This document shows positions 39,301-50,600 of a stretch of 64,000 nucleotides of DNA, piece by piece (position 1 is the stretch's first letter; each line of letters begins with the position of its first letter). The notes beneath the pieces are model-generated. The model made no database searches. It saw nothing but the letters and a program-made list of their open reading frames with translations, and was not told where the DNA came from. Source of the stretch: Spongilla lacustris. Its lineage: Eukaryota > Porifera > Demospongiae > Spongillida > Spongillidae. Position numbers and translations under genes: made by a program. The stretch is from the NCBI GenBank assembly GCA_949361645.1, contig OX442427.1, positions 334,501-398,500 of the forward strand, in the 5' to 3' direction.

Positions 39301-42300
39301 CAAAATGAATCACCTCATCTTATGTCACCCCACATAATGCCAGGACTCCACCCATGTCACCCCACATAATGCCAAGACTCCACCCATGTCACCCCACATA
39401 ATGCCAAGACTCCACCCATGTCACCCCACATAATGCCAAGACTCCACCCATGTCACCCCACATAATGCCAGGACTCCACCCATGTCACCCCACATAATGC
39501 CAGGACTCCACCCATGTCACCCCACATAATGCCAGGACTCCACCCATGTCACCCCACATAATGCCAGGACTCCACCCATGTCACCCCACATAATGCCAGG
39601 ACTCCACCCATGTCACCCCACATAATGCCAAGACTCCACCCATGTCACCCCACATAATGCCAGGACTCCACCCATGTCACCCCACATAATGCCAAGACTC
39701 CACCCATGTCACCCCACATAATGCCAAGACTCCACCCATGTCACCCCACATAATGCCAGGACTCCACCCATGTCACCCCACATAATGCCAGGACTCCACC
39801 CATGTCACCCCACATAATGCCAGGACTCCACCCATGTCACCCCACATAATGCCAAGACTCCACCCCTGTCACACAAACATCAAACTCACATACAAAAACC
39901 CACACACACACACACACACACACACGCTAACACACTCACACACGCTAACACTCATATACGCTAACACACACATACGTAACACACACACGCGCTAACACAC
40001 ACTCACATAAAATAACACTCACATATGCTAACACACTCATACGCTAACACACACATATGCACACTCACGCGCTAACACACACTCACACATGCTAACACAC
40101 ACACACGCTAACACACACACACATATACTAACACACACTCATACGCTAGCACACACATATGCTAGCACACACACACTCACATATGCCAACACACATACAC
40201 TCACACACACTCACACACGCTAACAAACGCTCACATACATTAGGTGCCTGATTTGCAACACACTGCAGAATCCATTCCACAGCTGGTGCAAACAGATGTA
40301 AATATTTGGAGCTATCCAGATTCTGGACAGCCAAGATGTTCTGAATGGGGTCACTACTCAGCTGAAAAACAAGAGTGAGGAAGAGCACTGCTGGTTAAAT
40401 AAGTAGGTTAATAACCACAGTGGATAACTGAACAACAATGATGGGGTGTTTAGATTTCTAGCCACAGTACCTGGGTAAGCGTTTTGAGGTAGTCTGTAAA
40501 GGTTGGAATGAGGTGTCTCCTCGACTCAGGTGCAACATCTATTCCCACCCGACACAGATAGGCTCTGGCATAAGCAGAGACCAAAGGGTCCCCAATTCCT
40601 CTGCAGAGGGTCGTGAGCCTCACCAGGGCCTGGGTGTACTCACTGTCTGTGAGGAAGCGATAGCACTTGATCAGGGCAGCCTCCACATAGCTTTTTTTTC
40701 AATTAAAAAGTAGAGTCAAGGAAAGAGGGGGGTGAGGTGTGTGAGAGGAAGGGGAGCATGCTTAGATGCATAAGCTGCATGTAATGATTGTGGTATGTGC
40801 ATGTGCACAGGCTGACAACTGGCAGCTTGGGTTGTTCCCCCCCCCCCCCCCCCCCCCCCCCCAGGCCCAAGTGTCTATACACAGCCTCAAGGATACTATC
40901 TAGGCAAGAGTTCTCTGATAGAAGCTATCTTGAAAAACCAGTTTCTGCATGTTTCTTTGCCCGAGTCAGGTACCTGATCTGAAGTGAAGTCATCTGCAAA
41001 ACCAGCATGTGCATAAACGCACTTGTACACAACCACCACCACAATGCATATAGACACATACACCTCTTTAGATAAGCCTATCTCTCACCTGGCAAAGGAA
41101 TGGACTTTGTAGTACCTGAAGGCACATAGCTAGACTTCTCTTTTATGCGATCAAACACACACTTGCCTAAAGTTAGAGCGAAAGAAGTGTCAAAGGCAAT
41201 GCTGTGAGACGCATGAACTAAAAATGACAATGGACAGAAGCTACAGGAAGGGAGGAGAGGAGGAAGAGGGTAGGAGAAGGAGAGGGGGTGAGGAGGAGGG
41301 GGAAGAGGAGAGGAAGAGGAGAAGGAGAAGAGGGTAGGGAGGAGAGGAAGAGTGTTCAATACGATGAGGAGAAGGGGGGGGGGGGGGGGCAGGAATCAGT
41401 AAGGAAGGGAGGGAGAGGAAAGTGGTATACATGAGCACTAATACACATCATACCAAACTTGTCCAAAATGTCTGTGATGAGAACAAACTTGCTTGGGTAG
41501 AACTGTATCACAGATATATCAGCCAACAGCTTTGCACACTGCAAAACACAGTCAATATTACCCTAGCCCATTGCTGCCTACCACTGTACCTGCCCCCTCA
41601 CCGTACCTGTCCCATCACCGTACCTGCCCCCTCACCGTACCTGCCCCCTCACCGTACCTGCCCCCTCACCGTACCTGCCCCCTCACCGTACCTGCCCCCC
41701 TCACGGTACCTGCCCCCTCACGGTCCCTGCCCCCCTCACGGTCCCTGCCCCCCTCACGGTCCCTGCCCCCTCATTGTACCTGCTCTCCTTCAACAAACTA
41801 CATTCCGCAATCCAAAAACCTCATCCCTGCCTCCATCCCCTGCCTCCATCCCCTGCCTCCATCCCTGCCTCCACCCTTGCCTCCATCCCCTGCCTCCACC
41901 CCTGCCTCCATCCCCTGCCTCCATCCCCTACCTCCATCCCCTGCCTCCACCCCTGCCTCCATCCCCTGCCTCCATCCCTGGGCCACCCTCCCAGCAGCTT
42001 GCTACCTACCTGTATGGCAATCTTGAGAGCCTTCACACGCTGGTCCACCTCCCACGCAGAGACCAGGGTCTGGTGCATGTCGTCTATCTTCTTCACGTAC
42101 TCCTTCTGGCTGAGGTTGAGCGTCTCCTTCACAGCTCCCTCATCCAGGTCATCCAGCTGCTCAAGGCGGTGCTTCATCTTGTCAGCACCTGCTGCTTGTG
42201 CCTTTGTTTCCACTGAAACCAAAGCACACCACAGAAACAATACCAACATGCTCCCGTGAAGCACATTAATACCAATGTGTTCCCCCATTCACCATGAAGT

Positions 42301-43360
42301 GGTGAACCAGATTGCAGACCTTTGTGCAATTGGTCAAGCCCTTCTACCTAAACGCACTGGTACTGGTATGTTGGAAGCATACACAACATATACATGCTAT
42401 GTACACATATACACCTTCACTCATATGCACTATCAAACATATGCACACAGTACCACAAACAAAAACACACAGTAGCATGCAAACTAGTGCCACACTTACA
42501 CACACACCACACCACACACACACCACACACACACCACACCCACACCACACCACACACACCACACCACACACACACATCTGCATGCACACACAAACAAAGC
42601 ACAGCATACTGTAGTGTACTCACACTTCTGCAAGTCCTCCTTGGGAAGAAAGCTCTGTGCATAGGGGGAGGGACGGGAGTGTGACTGAAGAGCAAAGCAC
42701 GCTGATAACATACCGTTGTGATGGAGATCTTCTCAGAAGTCGTGTAAGTTGCCAAGATGTTGGTCCTTTTCACGCTCCATGGCTCAAAGGCGACATCAGG
42801 AGTTACAGCCTCTTGCTTCGCGGCTTCCTTTACCCGTAAATTACTCGTATGACACAACTACACACAGCACAGCTACAGCGAGTTAGGTGCAACCTACCTT
42901 GTCTGGCTTGGAAACGGTGTTGGCAGAAGAAACGGTTGGAAACAAGGATGCTGACAGAGGGTCAAAGGCAAAGTCCGACAGAGGGTCGATGTTAGTAGCC
43001 ACCGCTCCGCCGCTCAGGGGGTCATCAATAACAGTGGGCTTCGAATTCTCGTTGGTACCCTTGGCCGGCTTCGCGGGAGTTGGGTCCAAGGACTGTATAT
43101 CGAAACAACATTTAAAGCAAGCTCCTTTCAGGATATGTGCAAGTCGATATGTCTATCCCCTTAACTTACTGTTATGAGCGACTGAAGTGGATGTTCTAAT
43201 GTGGAGTCTTCCCATTCGAACGACAGTTGCCTTCTCTCCAACTCATAATTTCGAATGCGTGGCCTCCTACAAAGTAGACATGTGAAGCATTCTTACGGTA
43301 TTCACAAATCCGGGAAGGTAGCCATGAAGCTCACCAGGTCAACTCTGTTTCGGTAGCCAT
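30352..43360 (-). CDS. VPS35L: VPS35L (VPS35-like), retriever complex subunit
   Basis: Thirty exons, 5' to 3': 43335-43360, 43170-43266, 42898-43092, 42714-42827, 42624-42654, 42010-42212, 41454-41538, 41089-41166, 40897-40978, 40471-40690, 40239-40361, 39247-39293, 38955-39069, 38780-38860, 38689-38724, 37558-37611, 37352-37495, 35421-35506, 35277-35354, 35137-35200, 34972-35070, 34663-34740, 34308-34422, 33781-33837, 33638-33720, 33511-33578, 33254-33339, 31847-31968, 31094-31137, 30352-30496. All phases agree; 951 residues, close to human VPS35L (963). Diagnostic blocks: [82 protein letters not shown]35L is the alpha-solenoid scaffold that with VPS26C and VPS29 recycles cargo from endosomes. 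The C-terminus is some 20 residues shorter than in vertebrates because the frame ends inside a minisatellite. Confidence 0.97.
30550..31016. repeat. 25-bp minisatellite (AGGGAACAATCAATACATATG)
   Basis: About 18-19 copies of a 25-bp unit; a few lack the ACATATG part (CAATATCAGGT variants). It fills the last VPS35L intron. Confidence 0.97.
31187..31765. repeat. 31-32-bp minisatellite (AACAGTGTAGGAACCC)
   Basis: About 18 copies, with CCTCCCTCCCC and CCACCCCTCCCC variants, in the VPS35L intron between exons 31847-31968 and 31094-31137. Confidence 0.97.
32045..32840. repeat. Composite 36-bp/13-bp minisatellite (CCCCCCAACAAATGTGCACA)
   Basis: About 20 long units of about 36 bp mixed irregularly with a 13-bp unit (ACAGCTGTGTATC). 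Left copies carry CCATGTATC, right copies CCGTGTATC, so the array has a polarity. It lies in the VPS35L intron between exons 33254-33339 and 31847-31968. Confidence 0.96.
32885..33232. repeat. GGAGGAGGAAGGAGGGG purine tract
   Basis: An irregular array of purine-only units, all purines on the plus strand, next to the composite array in the same VPS35L intron. Proline/serine-rich open frames on the minus strand are artefacts. Confidence 0.95.
33885..34078. repeat. 20-bp minisatellite (ACTCCTCACATGCACACATC)
   Basis: About nine copies of a 20-bp unit in the VPS35L intron between exons 34308-34422 and 33781-33837. Confidence 0.96.
34140..34312 (-). repeat. Tandem copies of a VPS35L exon end plus its 5' splice site
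   Basis: Downstream of exon 34308-34422 the sequence around its donor (AGCTATGTCACAGGGTAAGG on the minus strand) is repeated three more times at about 34252-34270, 34214-34234 and 34174-34194. Each copy keeps the GGGTAAG donor, and a fourth partial copy lies near 34145. Confidence 0.88.
34747..34925. repeat. (CA)n microsatellite with ATACCACA interruptions
   Basis: A CA-rich run with ACATACCACAC interruptions in the VPS35L intron between exons 34972-35070 and 34663-34740. Confidence 0.95.
35560..36045. repeat. 32-bp minisatellite (ACAGGTACCAGGGGCACATG)
   Basis: About 15 very uniform copies, varying between TACACA and TACATA, one copy 4 bp short. It lies in the long VPS35L intron between exons 37352-37495 and 35421-35506. 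Confidence 0.97.
36046..36654. other. Intron sequence with a poly-C run
   Basis: AT-rich intron sequence of VPS35L without coding potential. A poly-C run at 36212-36228 becomes poly-G in the transcript. Confidence 0.6.
36655..37175. repeat. 25-bp minisatellite (CCCTAACACCACAACCCTCT)
   Basis: About 20 copies of a 25-bp unit (GTCTCCCC/GTCTCCAC variants) in the same long VPS35L intron. A second poly-C run (37321-37339) follows, close to the exon 37352-37495 donor. Confidence 0.97.
37727..38640. repeat. 28-bp minisatellite (GGAAATGTAAGGAGGAAGAA)
   Basis: About 32 copies of a 28-bp unit with deletion variants (GGAGGAAATGTAA doublets at 37917-37950 and 38200-38230 repeat in the same order). It lies in the VPS35L intron between exons 38689-38724 and 37558-37611. 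On the sense strand it is a long polypyrimidine-rich tract. Confidence 0.97.
39325..39865. repeat. 32-bp minisatellite (CACCCCACATAATGCCAGGA)
   Basis: About 17 copies alternating between CCAGGAC and CCAAGAC variants, upstream of VPS35L exon 39247-39293. Confidence 0.97.
39898..40235. repeat. CA-rich array with ACGCTAACACAC units
   Basis: CA microsatellite interrupted regularly by CGCTAACA or ATGCTAACA, filling the rest of the intron between VPS35L exons 40239-40361 and 39247-39293. Confidence 0.95.
40839..40862. repeat. Poly-C run
   Basis: About 24 consecutive C in the intron between VPS35L exons 40897-40978 and 40471-40690; poly-G in the transcript. Confidence 0.95.
41218..41400. repeat. 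GGA/GAA purine tract ending in poly-G
   Basis: Purine-only low-complexity sequence followed by about 16 G (41373-41388), in the intron between VPS35L exons 41454-41538 and 41089-41166. Confidence 0.9.
41575..41980. repeat. Two adjacent arrays, 17 bp and 13-14 bp
   Basis: CCCCCTCACCGTACCTG units (41590-41785) followed by CTGCCTCCATCCC units (41815-41978), in the VPS35L intron between exons 42010-42212 and 41454-41538. Confidence 0.94.
42490..42590. repeat. (CACAC)-rich simple repeat
   Basis: CACACCACACC-type simple repeat in the VPS35L intron between exons 42624-42654 and 42010-42212. Confidence 0.9.
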
Positions 43361-43637
43361 TACAATCACGTGATCACGTCTGCACAATGGGCCGGGCTCA
43401 TTAAGTGGTAATAAAATTAAGGAATTGATTTTTTGTTGTGATTTTTAAATGCCTTCATACCGGTAGCTTAATCAGTACCTAGAAATCACCCTCTCATGCA
43501 AATAGAGTCAGTTGAAAATTCGCGACACCAAGGGACGCTGGAGAGGTCACCTATGTGCATAATTCTCATCACATTTTTTTAGAGGCGGGGCTGATTGACA
43601 TGGGCGTATTCAAACCTCATATGATTATCGTACTGCC
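43361..43637. promoter_or_regulatory. Shared VPS35L / delphilin promoter region
   Basis: 277 bp lie between the two divergent start codons. The E-box/M-box TCACGTGA at 43366-43373 overlaps the 12-bp palindrome ACGTGATCACGT (43368-43379), only a few bases above the VPS35L ATG, so it may lie in its leader. TCACGTGA is the core bound by MiT/TFE factors, which in animals control endolysosomal genes; a link to VPS35L is inference. No TATA box stands out. Confidence 0.5.
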
Positions 43638-44573
43638 ATGGCTACCAATGATGGTTGGCCTGAAGCCTTCGGATTCTCCGTGGTAGGAGGGAAGCCCGTC
43701 ACTATCGGTTCCGTGGAGGAGGGGGGCTCGGCGCAACAGGCTGGTCTACAAACAGGCGACATTATAGCGGAGCTGGACGGAGATAATGTACGGGAATATA
43801 GCGTCGATGAGTTGATCGAGAGAGCCAGAGCAGCTTCCAAAGTGCCTCCAAGTATGCTAGTGATTTCACGAATAAGAAGCTTGGAGATCTCTAGGAGCAA
43901 GGAAGGAGGTTTTGGGGTCACGCTGCGAGGAGACGCCCCCGTTTTCATCCGCACAGTCGACTTTCGAAGCTCTGCTTGGCATGCGGGGTTGAGGTCAGGA
44001 GACCTCATTTTAGAAGTGAATGGACACGAGGTGAGGCACTCTACGAAGCAAGAAATACTAGAGCTTCTCAAGAGTGCCCGGAGCGTGCTGCGACTGGTGG
44101 TAGTGGTGGGAGGCTCCCATGCTACTTCCGTCCAGTACAGCGTAAACTCTGGCAAACGCATCGAGAAAAAATATCAGCGGTCCAAAGCTTTTCGTGACAA
44201 GGTATAGGTATTAATAATTTTGTTCTCTTCTAGTTCCTCCTCGTCCCCATTTCTTTCTGCTTCCTCCTCCCTATCCTGATGCTGCCAGTCCCTCACTTTC
44301 TCCTGCAACTTTTCCTTCTAATTGCTACCTTTTTTTTTTCTTCGTGACACTTGCATAACTCAGGTCAATTACTACCTGATGGATGACCTGGGGAAGAGGG
44401 AGCAGCTCTTTGCACTGCTCAGGCTTTACACCAAGGACCGAGATGTAGACAGCTTAGTGTCATCTCTGGGCATCCTACTGGATACCGCCATAGAGAGAAG
44501 GCTGCTGGGAGATTTACGGTAAACCTTTGTGTACAAACACACACACTCACACACATGCAGACACACATGCAAC

Positions 44574-44652
<79 letters not shown>

Positions 44653-47600
44653 CACGCAGCCAAGCAGCAAAGTGCCCTAATTTACTTAGTAAATAGCTTA
44701 GATCTCATAATTTGCATACCAGTGTTTTGTGCTCCATATCGCTGATAATATGCAGGTCCTTCATTGATCCTACACAAGTGGCTCGTTTTGATGCCTTGGT
44801 TTCCAAGGGTGGGCACAGAAAAGGATCACTTCCAAGTCAATTCAGGTCAGCACATATTTTTTAAAAAGGGGGATCTAAATGAGCTTCATTATAGTAGTTT
44901 TGTTATCTTACAGATCTGTGTATTTAAATACACTTTTTAAAAATTACAAATTACAATGCAAAACAAAAAAATGCTTCGATACAAAATACAAATACAATGT
45001 TTGAAATGATATGGATGCTTGGTTTAGAGGTCTTGATCTGATTGGTCACATACAAACCCGGACTTCATCATGAGTGAAGTATATATAGGTTACATATGCA
45101 TTATGTGATGAGGGTTACATACCTGCGCCTTCAATAAGAACATCAATGGGCTGGGGTACCTCACTATTTCCTGACCAAGAAACCAACAACAATAAAACAG
45201 GTAGAAGTGACCCTACATTAGGGAAGGAAGGAGAAGTGACCCCTAGATTAGGGAAGGAAGGAGAAGTGACCCCTAGATTAGGGAAGGAAGGAGAAGTGAC
45301 CCCTAGATTAGGGAAGGAAGGAGAAGTGACCCCTAGATTAGGGAAGGAAGGAGAAGTGACCCCTAGATTAGGGAAGGAAGGAGAAGTGACCCCTAGATTA
45401 GGGAATGAAGGAGAAGTGACCCCTAGATTAGGGAAGGAAGGAGAAGTGACCCCTAGATTAGGGAAGGAAGGAGAAGTGACCCCTAGATTAGGGAATGAAG
45501 GAGAAGTGACCCCCTAGATTAGGGAAGGAAAGAGAAGTTACTCCTAAACTAGAGAAAATGTCAATGTGGAGAAAACATATGTACATATTGGAATACATGT
45601 GCTTGTGTTTGTGGATGAATTAACCCATGTGGCCACCCCCCACAGCCAAGGTTCTCCTCAGTACACCAGCTCTCCACGGTAAGCCACACATGGCCACCAC
45701 CTCCCAAGTTCCATTTGTCTCTTCTCTCCATACAGACTAGTAAAGATTGATCGTGGAAATGGTGAATTTGGGTTCAACCTCAGTGGAAATGCCCCCGTCT
45801 TTATACGCAGCATAGACCCTGCTAGCCCGGCAATGAGTGCCAAGCTGAGGGCAGGAGACCACATTCTTGAAATCAATGGACATGATGTCAGGTACAGTAG
45901 GTCACATGAGGAGTAGCTTGGGTCACGTGATGTCAGGTACAGTAGGTCACATGAGGAGTAGCTTGGGTCACATGAGGAGTAGCTTGGGTCACATGAGGAG
46001 TAGCTTGGGTTAGCTTGGGTTACATGGACATATCACAAGACAAGAGTGCCTGACATTCCACGCACTGATCTGCATGACCCATGTTATCTATAGGGCGCCT
46101 ATGGTCACATGTCAGGGTCATATGACAGGGATGTCAGTGTGCTAAAGTCACATGACAGGGATGTCAGTGTGCCCAAGGTCACATGACAAGGCTGTCAGTG
46201 TGCCTGGGGTCACATGACAGGGATGTCAGAGTGCCCAAGGTCACATGACAAGACTCCTAGGGTCACATCCATTTTCATTCACAGATCAGCAACTCACTCG
46301 CAGGTAGTGCAGCTGCTGAAGGCCAGTGGGGCTCGGCCATCTTTGCTGGTTGCTTGCAGCACTGGTAGCAGGAGAGCCAGTCTTGTATCCACTACCTCCA
46401 GCCAGAGAAGCAGTTCCTCTAGAGGCACAAGGCTCCAGTCCACTGCATTCAAGGAAAAGGTACAGTGCATACAAATGAGGGGTAGGGGCCATGATGTGGG
46501 AGGGGCCATGATGGGAGGGGCCATGATGGGAGGGGCCATGATGTGGGAGGGGCCATGATGGGAGTGGCCATGATGTGGGATGGGTAATGATGGGAGGGGC
46601 CGTGATGTGGGATGGGTCATGATGGGAGTGGCCATGATGTGGGAGGGGTAATGATGGGAGGGGCCATGATATGGGATGGGTCATGATGGGAGTGGCCATG
46701 ATGTGGGAGGGGTAATGATGGGAGGGGCCATGATGTGGGATGGGTCATGGCTACGATGTTATTATGTTAAAGAGATCGCCATAATGAGATACTTTACTGT
46801 GGTAGTGAGTATTACTGGTCATAGTATGCAGTGCAAATGGGTGTGGTCATGGTACGCAGTGCAAGTGGGTGTGACTTTGTCTCTTTCAGATGGAAGCTGC
46901 TCTTCTGGCTGATGAGAAGCAAGCTGTCCTTCAACAGCTCACACAGTACTCACAAAATAGGTTTGTATCTCATTCAGCACAGCACACGTTTAACACACTC
47001 TGTTGGTCTTTAACTGGCTTCTCCACTAACCAGGGACCTGAATGGGTTGGTGGGGGGATTGGCAGACATATTAAATGATCCCAAAAAGGCATCCATATTT
47101 CACTACATCTGCCAGCTGCTACCAGAGGAAGTACAGAGAGAGTTTGATCGTCTGGCAGCAATGTCCATATCCCACGGTACAGGAAGGAGGGTAACAATGG
47201 TATGGGGAAGAGGTCACTGATGATATGGGCAAGTGGGTAACAATGGGAGAGGATAACGATGGTATGGGGAAGAGGGTAACAATGGTATGGGGAAGAGGGT
47301 AACAATGGTGTGGGAAGAGGGTAAAAATGGTATGGGGAAGAGGGTAGCATCAGACCGATGGGTATGGAGATGAGTGGGTAACGATGATATGGGGAGGATG
47401 TTAATCACCTTTACATTTGCCCTTTCTGTATGAACACACAGGACAGAGTGGCGGCTTGAGACCCCATCCTATGGCAAACTCAGGTGACCAGTCAGATGAT
47501 GTAATGTTCTTGGCACAGGTTGGCCGACTGCCACAAGAAGGTAGGCTGAAAAAAGCTGCATGTCTCCTCCTCCTCCTCCTCCACTGTTTGGCAGCCTACC

Positions 47601-50600
47601 CCTCTCTCTCTTAATTAAGGAGCCCTCCCCCTATTAATTAAGGAGCCCCTCCCTCTATTAATTAAGGAGCCCCTCCCTCTATTAATTTAGGAGCCCCTCC
47701 CTCTATTAATTAAGGAGCCCCTCCCTCTCTTAATTAAGGAGCCCTCCCCCTATTAATTAAGGAGCCCCTCCCTCTATTAATTAAGGAGCCCCTCCCTCTA
47801 TTAATTAAGGAACCCCTCCCTCTATTAATTAAGGAACCCCTCTCTCTAGATGTTCACACCAGCCGACATATAGCAAGCGCTCAAATCGGAAGAGAAGGGC
47901 GAGGTGGTGCTGGTCCAATAGCCAGGGGAGGTACTGGGGCAGCAGCTCACCTGGAACTGCAGGACACAGTGATACGAAGCACTGCCAGGGAGAGTACTGA
48001 AGGTATGGAGACCGAAGGGTTAAAGTTTGGGTGGGTGCCTTTAAGTCTGCTGAAAGGCTATCTCACAGCCTCTTAGTCACTTCTATCACGACTTTCTCAT
48101 GTCTGCTACATGTTTAGTCACTTACCCATGCTAAACATTGCTTTGTAATCACTTACACATGCATGAATATAAACACACACACACACACATGCACATACAC
48201 ACACACATGCACACACACACATACACACACTTACACACACATGACACATGCACGCACACACACACACATGCACACACACACATACACACACTTACACACA
48301 CATGACACATGCACGCACACACACACACACATGTATTATCATTTAGATGAACTGCAATTTGAGTATAGAGAAGCAAAAAGGGAGAATGCTGCGACCACTT
48401 CAGGTGTGTTAGGTAAATAATGCCACTCCTTCATCTAATTAAAATGCATTATGAATATGAATAGGGATTAATATTGCAGTTTAAATTTTGATATCAATAT
48501 TTGAAAAAAAAAAAACGAAATCATTACTATAACTAACCCTCTGCCATAGTTGGACCGAGTGCTAAGAGTGTGCCACAGGGACAGCTCCCAACAAGAATCA
48601 AGTCACCCAAAGATGGTACCAATAGCCATATCCTGCATGCCTTGGCTGTGTTCACATTGCACTGTTCTCAGGTGCATCAGTGGACAGCACTACCTCCATA
48701 GCTTCATTGCATGAAGCTACGGGCCCCCCTCCACCCCCTCCTCCTCCTCCCCCTCCTTTTGTACCTATGTTTGGACCAGACGGGGTGCCCATCCCACCTC
48801 CCCCTCCTTTTGTACCTATGTTTGGACCAGACGGGGTGCCCATCCCACCTCCCCCTCCTCCCTCCACATCTTTACAACATCAAACCTCCAGCAATCTCAA
48901 AAGGGTCAACTGGGACAAGCTGAGCTCCACAGAGGGCACAATCTGGAGGGAGGTCAGCCATTCAGAGTGCTCTGGGGTCACTGTGATGTTGGCTTGCACA
49001 CACACAGCTCAGCGGCCTGGAAGAGGCTCTGGAGTACTGTGAGATAGAAACTAAGTTTTCAAATCAGAAACCCAAGGACAGTATGTCCGCATCTAAGCTG
49101 CTGTGTGTTCAGGGAGGGCATATCATGTGTATTAACTAAGGGCTGTTAGCTAGGCAGCACATATGGAGTTCAAAAATACTGGCACATACACATATGCAAG
49201 GGTCATGAGGGGGATAGGGGGTTACATATCATGGAACTGATATATATATATTTATATGTTTTCTTTCCATTAGCCAAAGGTTCAAAGCTACAGCAAAACC
49301 AGACAATCCTTGACTCAAAGAAAGCCTACAACCTTTGTAAGCTATATGGTCTGGGAGGGAGGGATGATAGGGTTAGCATGGCAATGTTTCCTTTGTTTGG
49401 AATAAGGAGGCTGGAGGATAATTTTCCTTCTCTACCTACCCTCACCTGCATCCTTCACTTAACCTTACCTACCCTCACCAGCATCATTCACTTAACCCTC
49501 ACCTGAAGCCTTTATTTAATCCTCTGTACCTTCACATGCAGCTTTTAACCCTTTCTTCTGTCACATGTAGCAATCCTATTGGGACACCTCAAGCTTCCTG
49601 TAGAGCAGATCAAACAGGCTGTGCTGTCATGTGACAGCAGCCTCCTCTCCGAGCAGCACTGGAGGCAGATGGAAGCCTTTGCACCTGACCAGAGGGAGGT
49701 CAGCTTAGCTCCACCTATTGCCCCACCCTTTACTGCTTTGCTCCATTACTGCAGTGTGCAAGCTATGCACAACATGGCGGCAGCACGTCAATAATGGGCG
49801 TGGCAGACAAGTTCTCCTGTGAGGTATTGAATGGAACCCAGCAGTTAATGTAGTTGCAGTTACTAAGATCTTTCTTCTCCCATTCTCCTCCTTCTCTTCA
49901 CAGATGAGTACCATACCATTTTATCGTGAGCGCTTGCAAAGCATTATTTTCAAGATGTACTTTAAGGAGAAAGTGGATGAGATAAAACCAGTGGGTCTCC
50001 CCATCTTCCCACTTCCCTATTGGGTCCCCCCATCTCCTCATCTTCCCTATTGGGTCCCCCCATCTCCTCATCTTCCCTATTGGGTCCCCCCATCTCCTCA
50101 TCTTCTCTATTGGGTCTCCCCATCTCCCCACTTCCCTATTGGGTCCCCCCATCTCCTCATCTTCCCTATTGGGTCTCCCCATCTCCCCACTTCCCTATTG
50201 GGTCCCCCCATCTCCCCTATGGGTCTCCCCATCTCCCCACTTCCCTATTGGGTCCCCCCATCTCCTCATCTTCTCTATTGGGTCCCCCCATCTCCCCAAC
50301 TTCCCTATAACCTCCCCCTGCAGGACCTTGAGGGGATAATTGAGGCATCCTTACAGCTGCAAAGCAGCAAGCACCTCAAACGTATTCTTGAGGTATGCCA
50401 TCTGAATTCATCAATTTTAGTGTCACCACCTATCCATTCACTCCCATTCATTACAGATTGTGCTTGCTATTGGAAACTACATGAATGCAGGACACAAAAG
50501 GGTGGGGTCAGCACAGGGATTTCGTATCAGCTTTCTCACACAGGTTTGCCAACCCACCCTCCTCCCCCTCCCTCTGACATGTCACTGTAACACACAGTTG

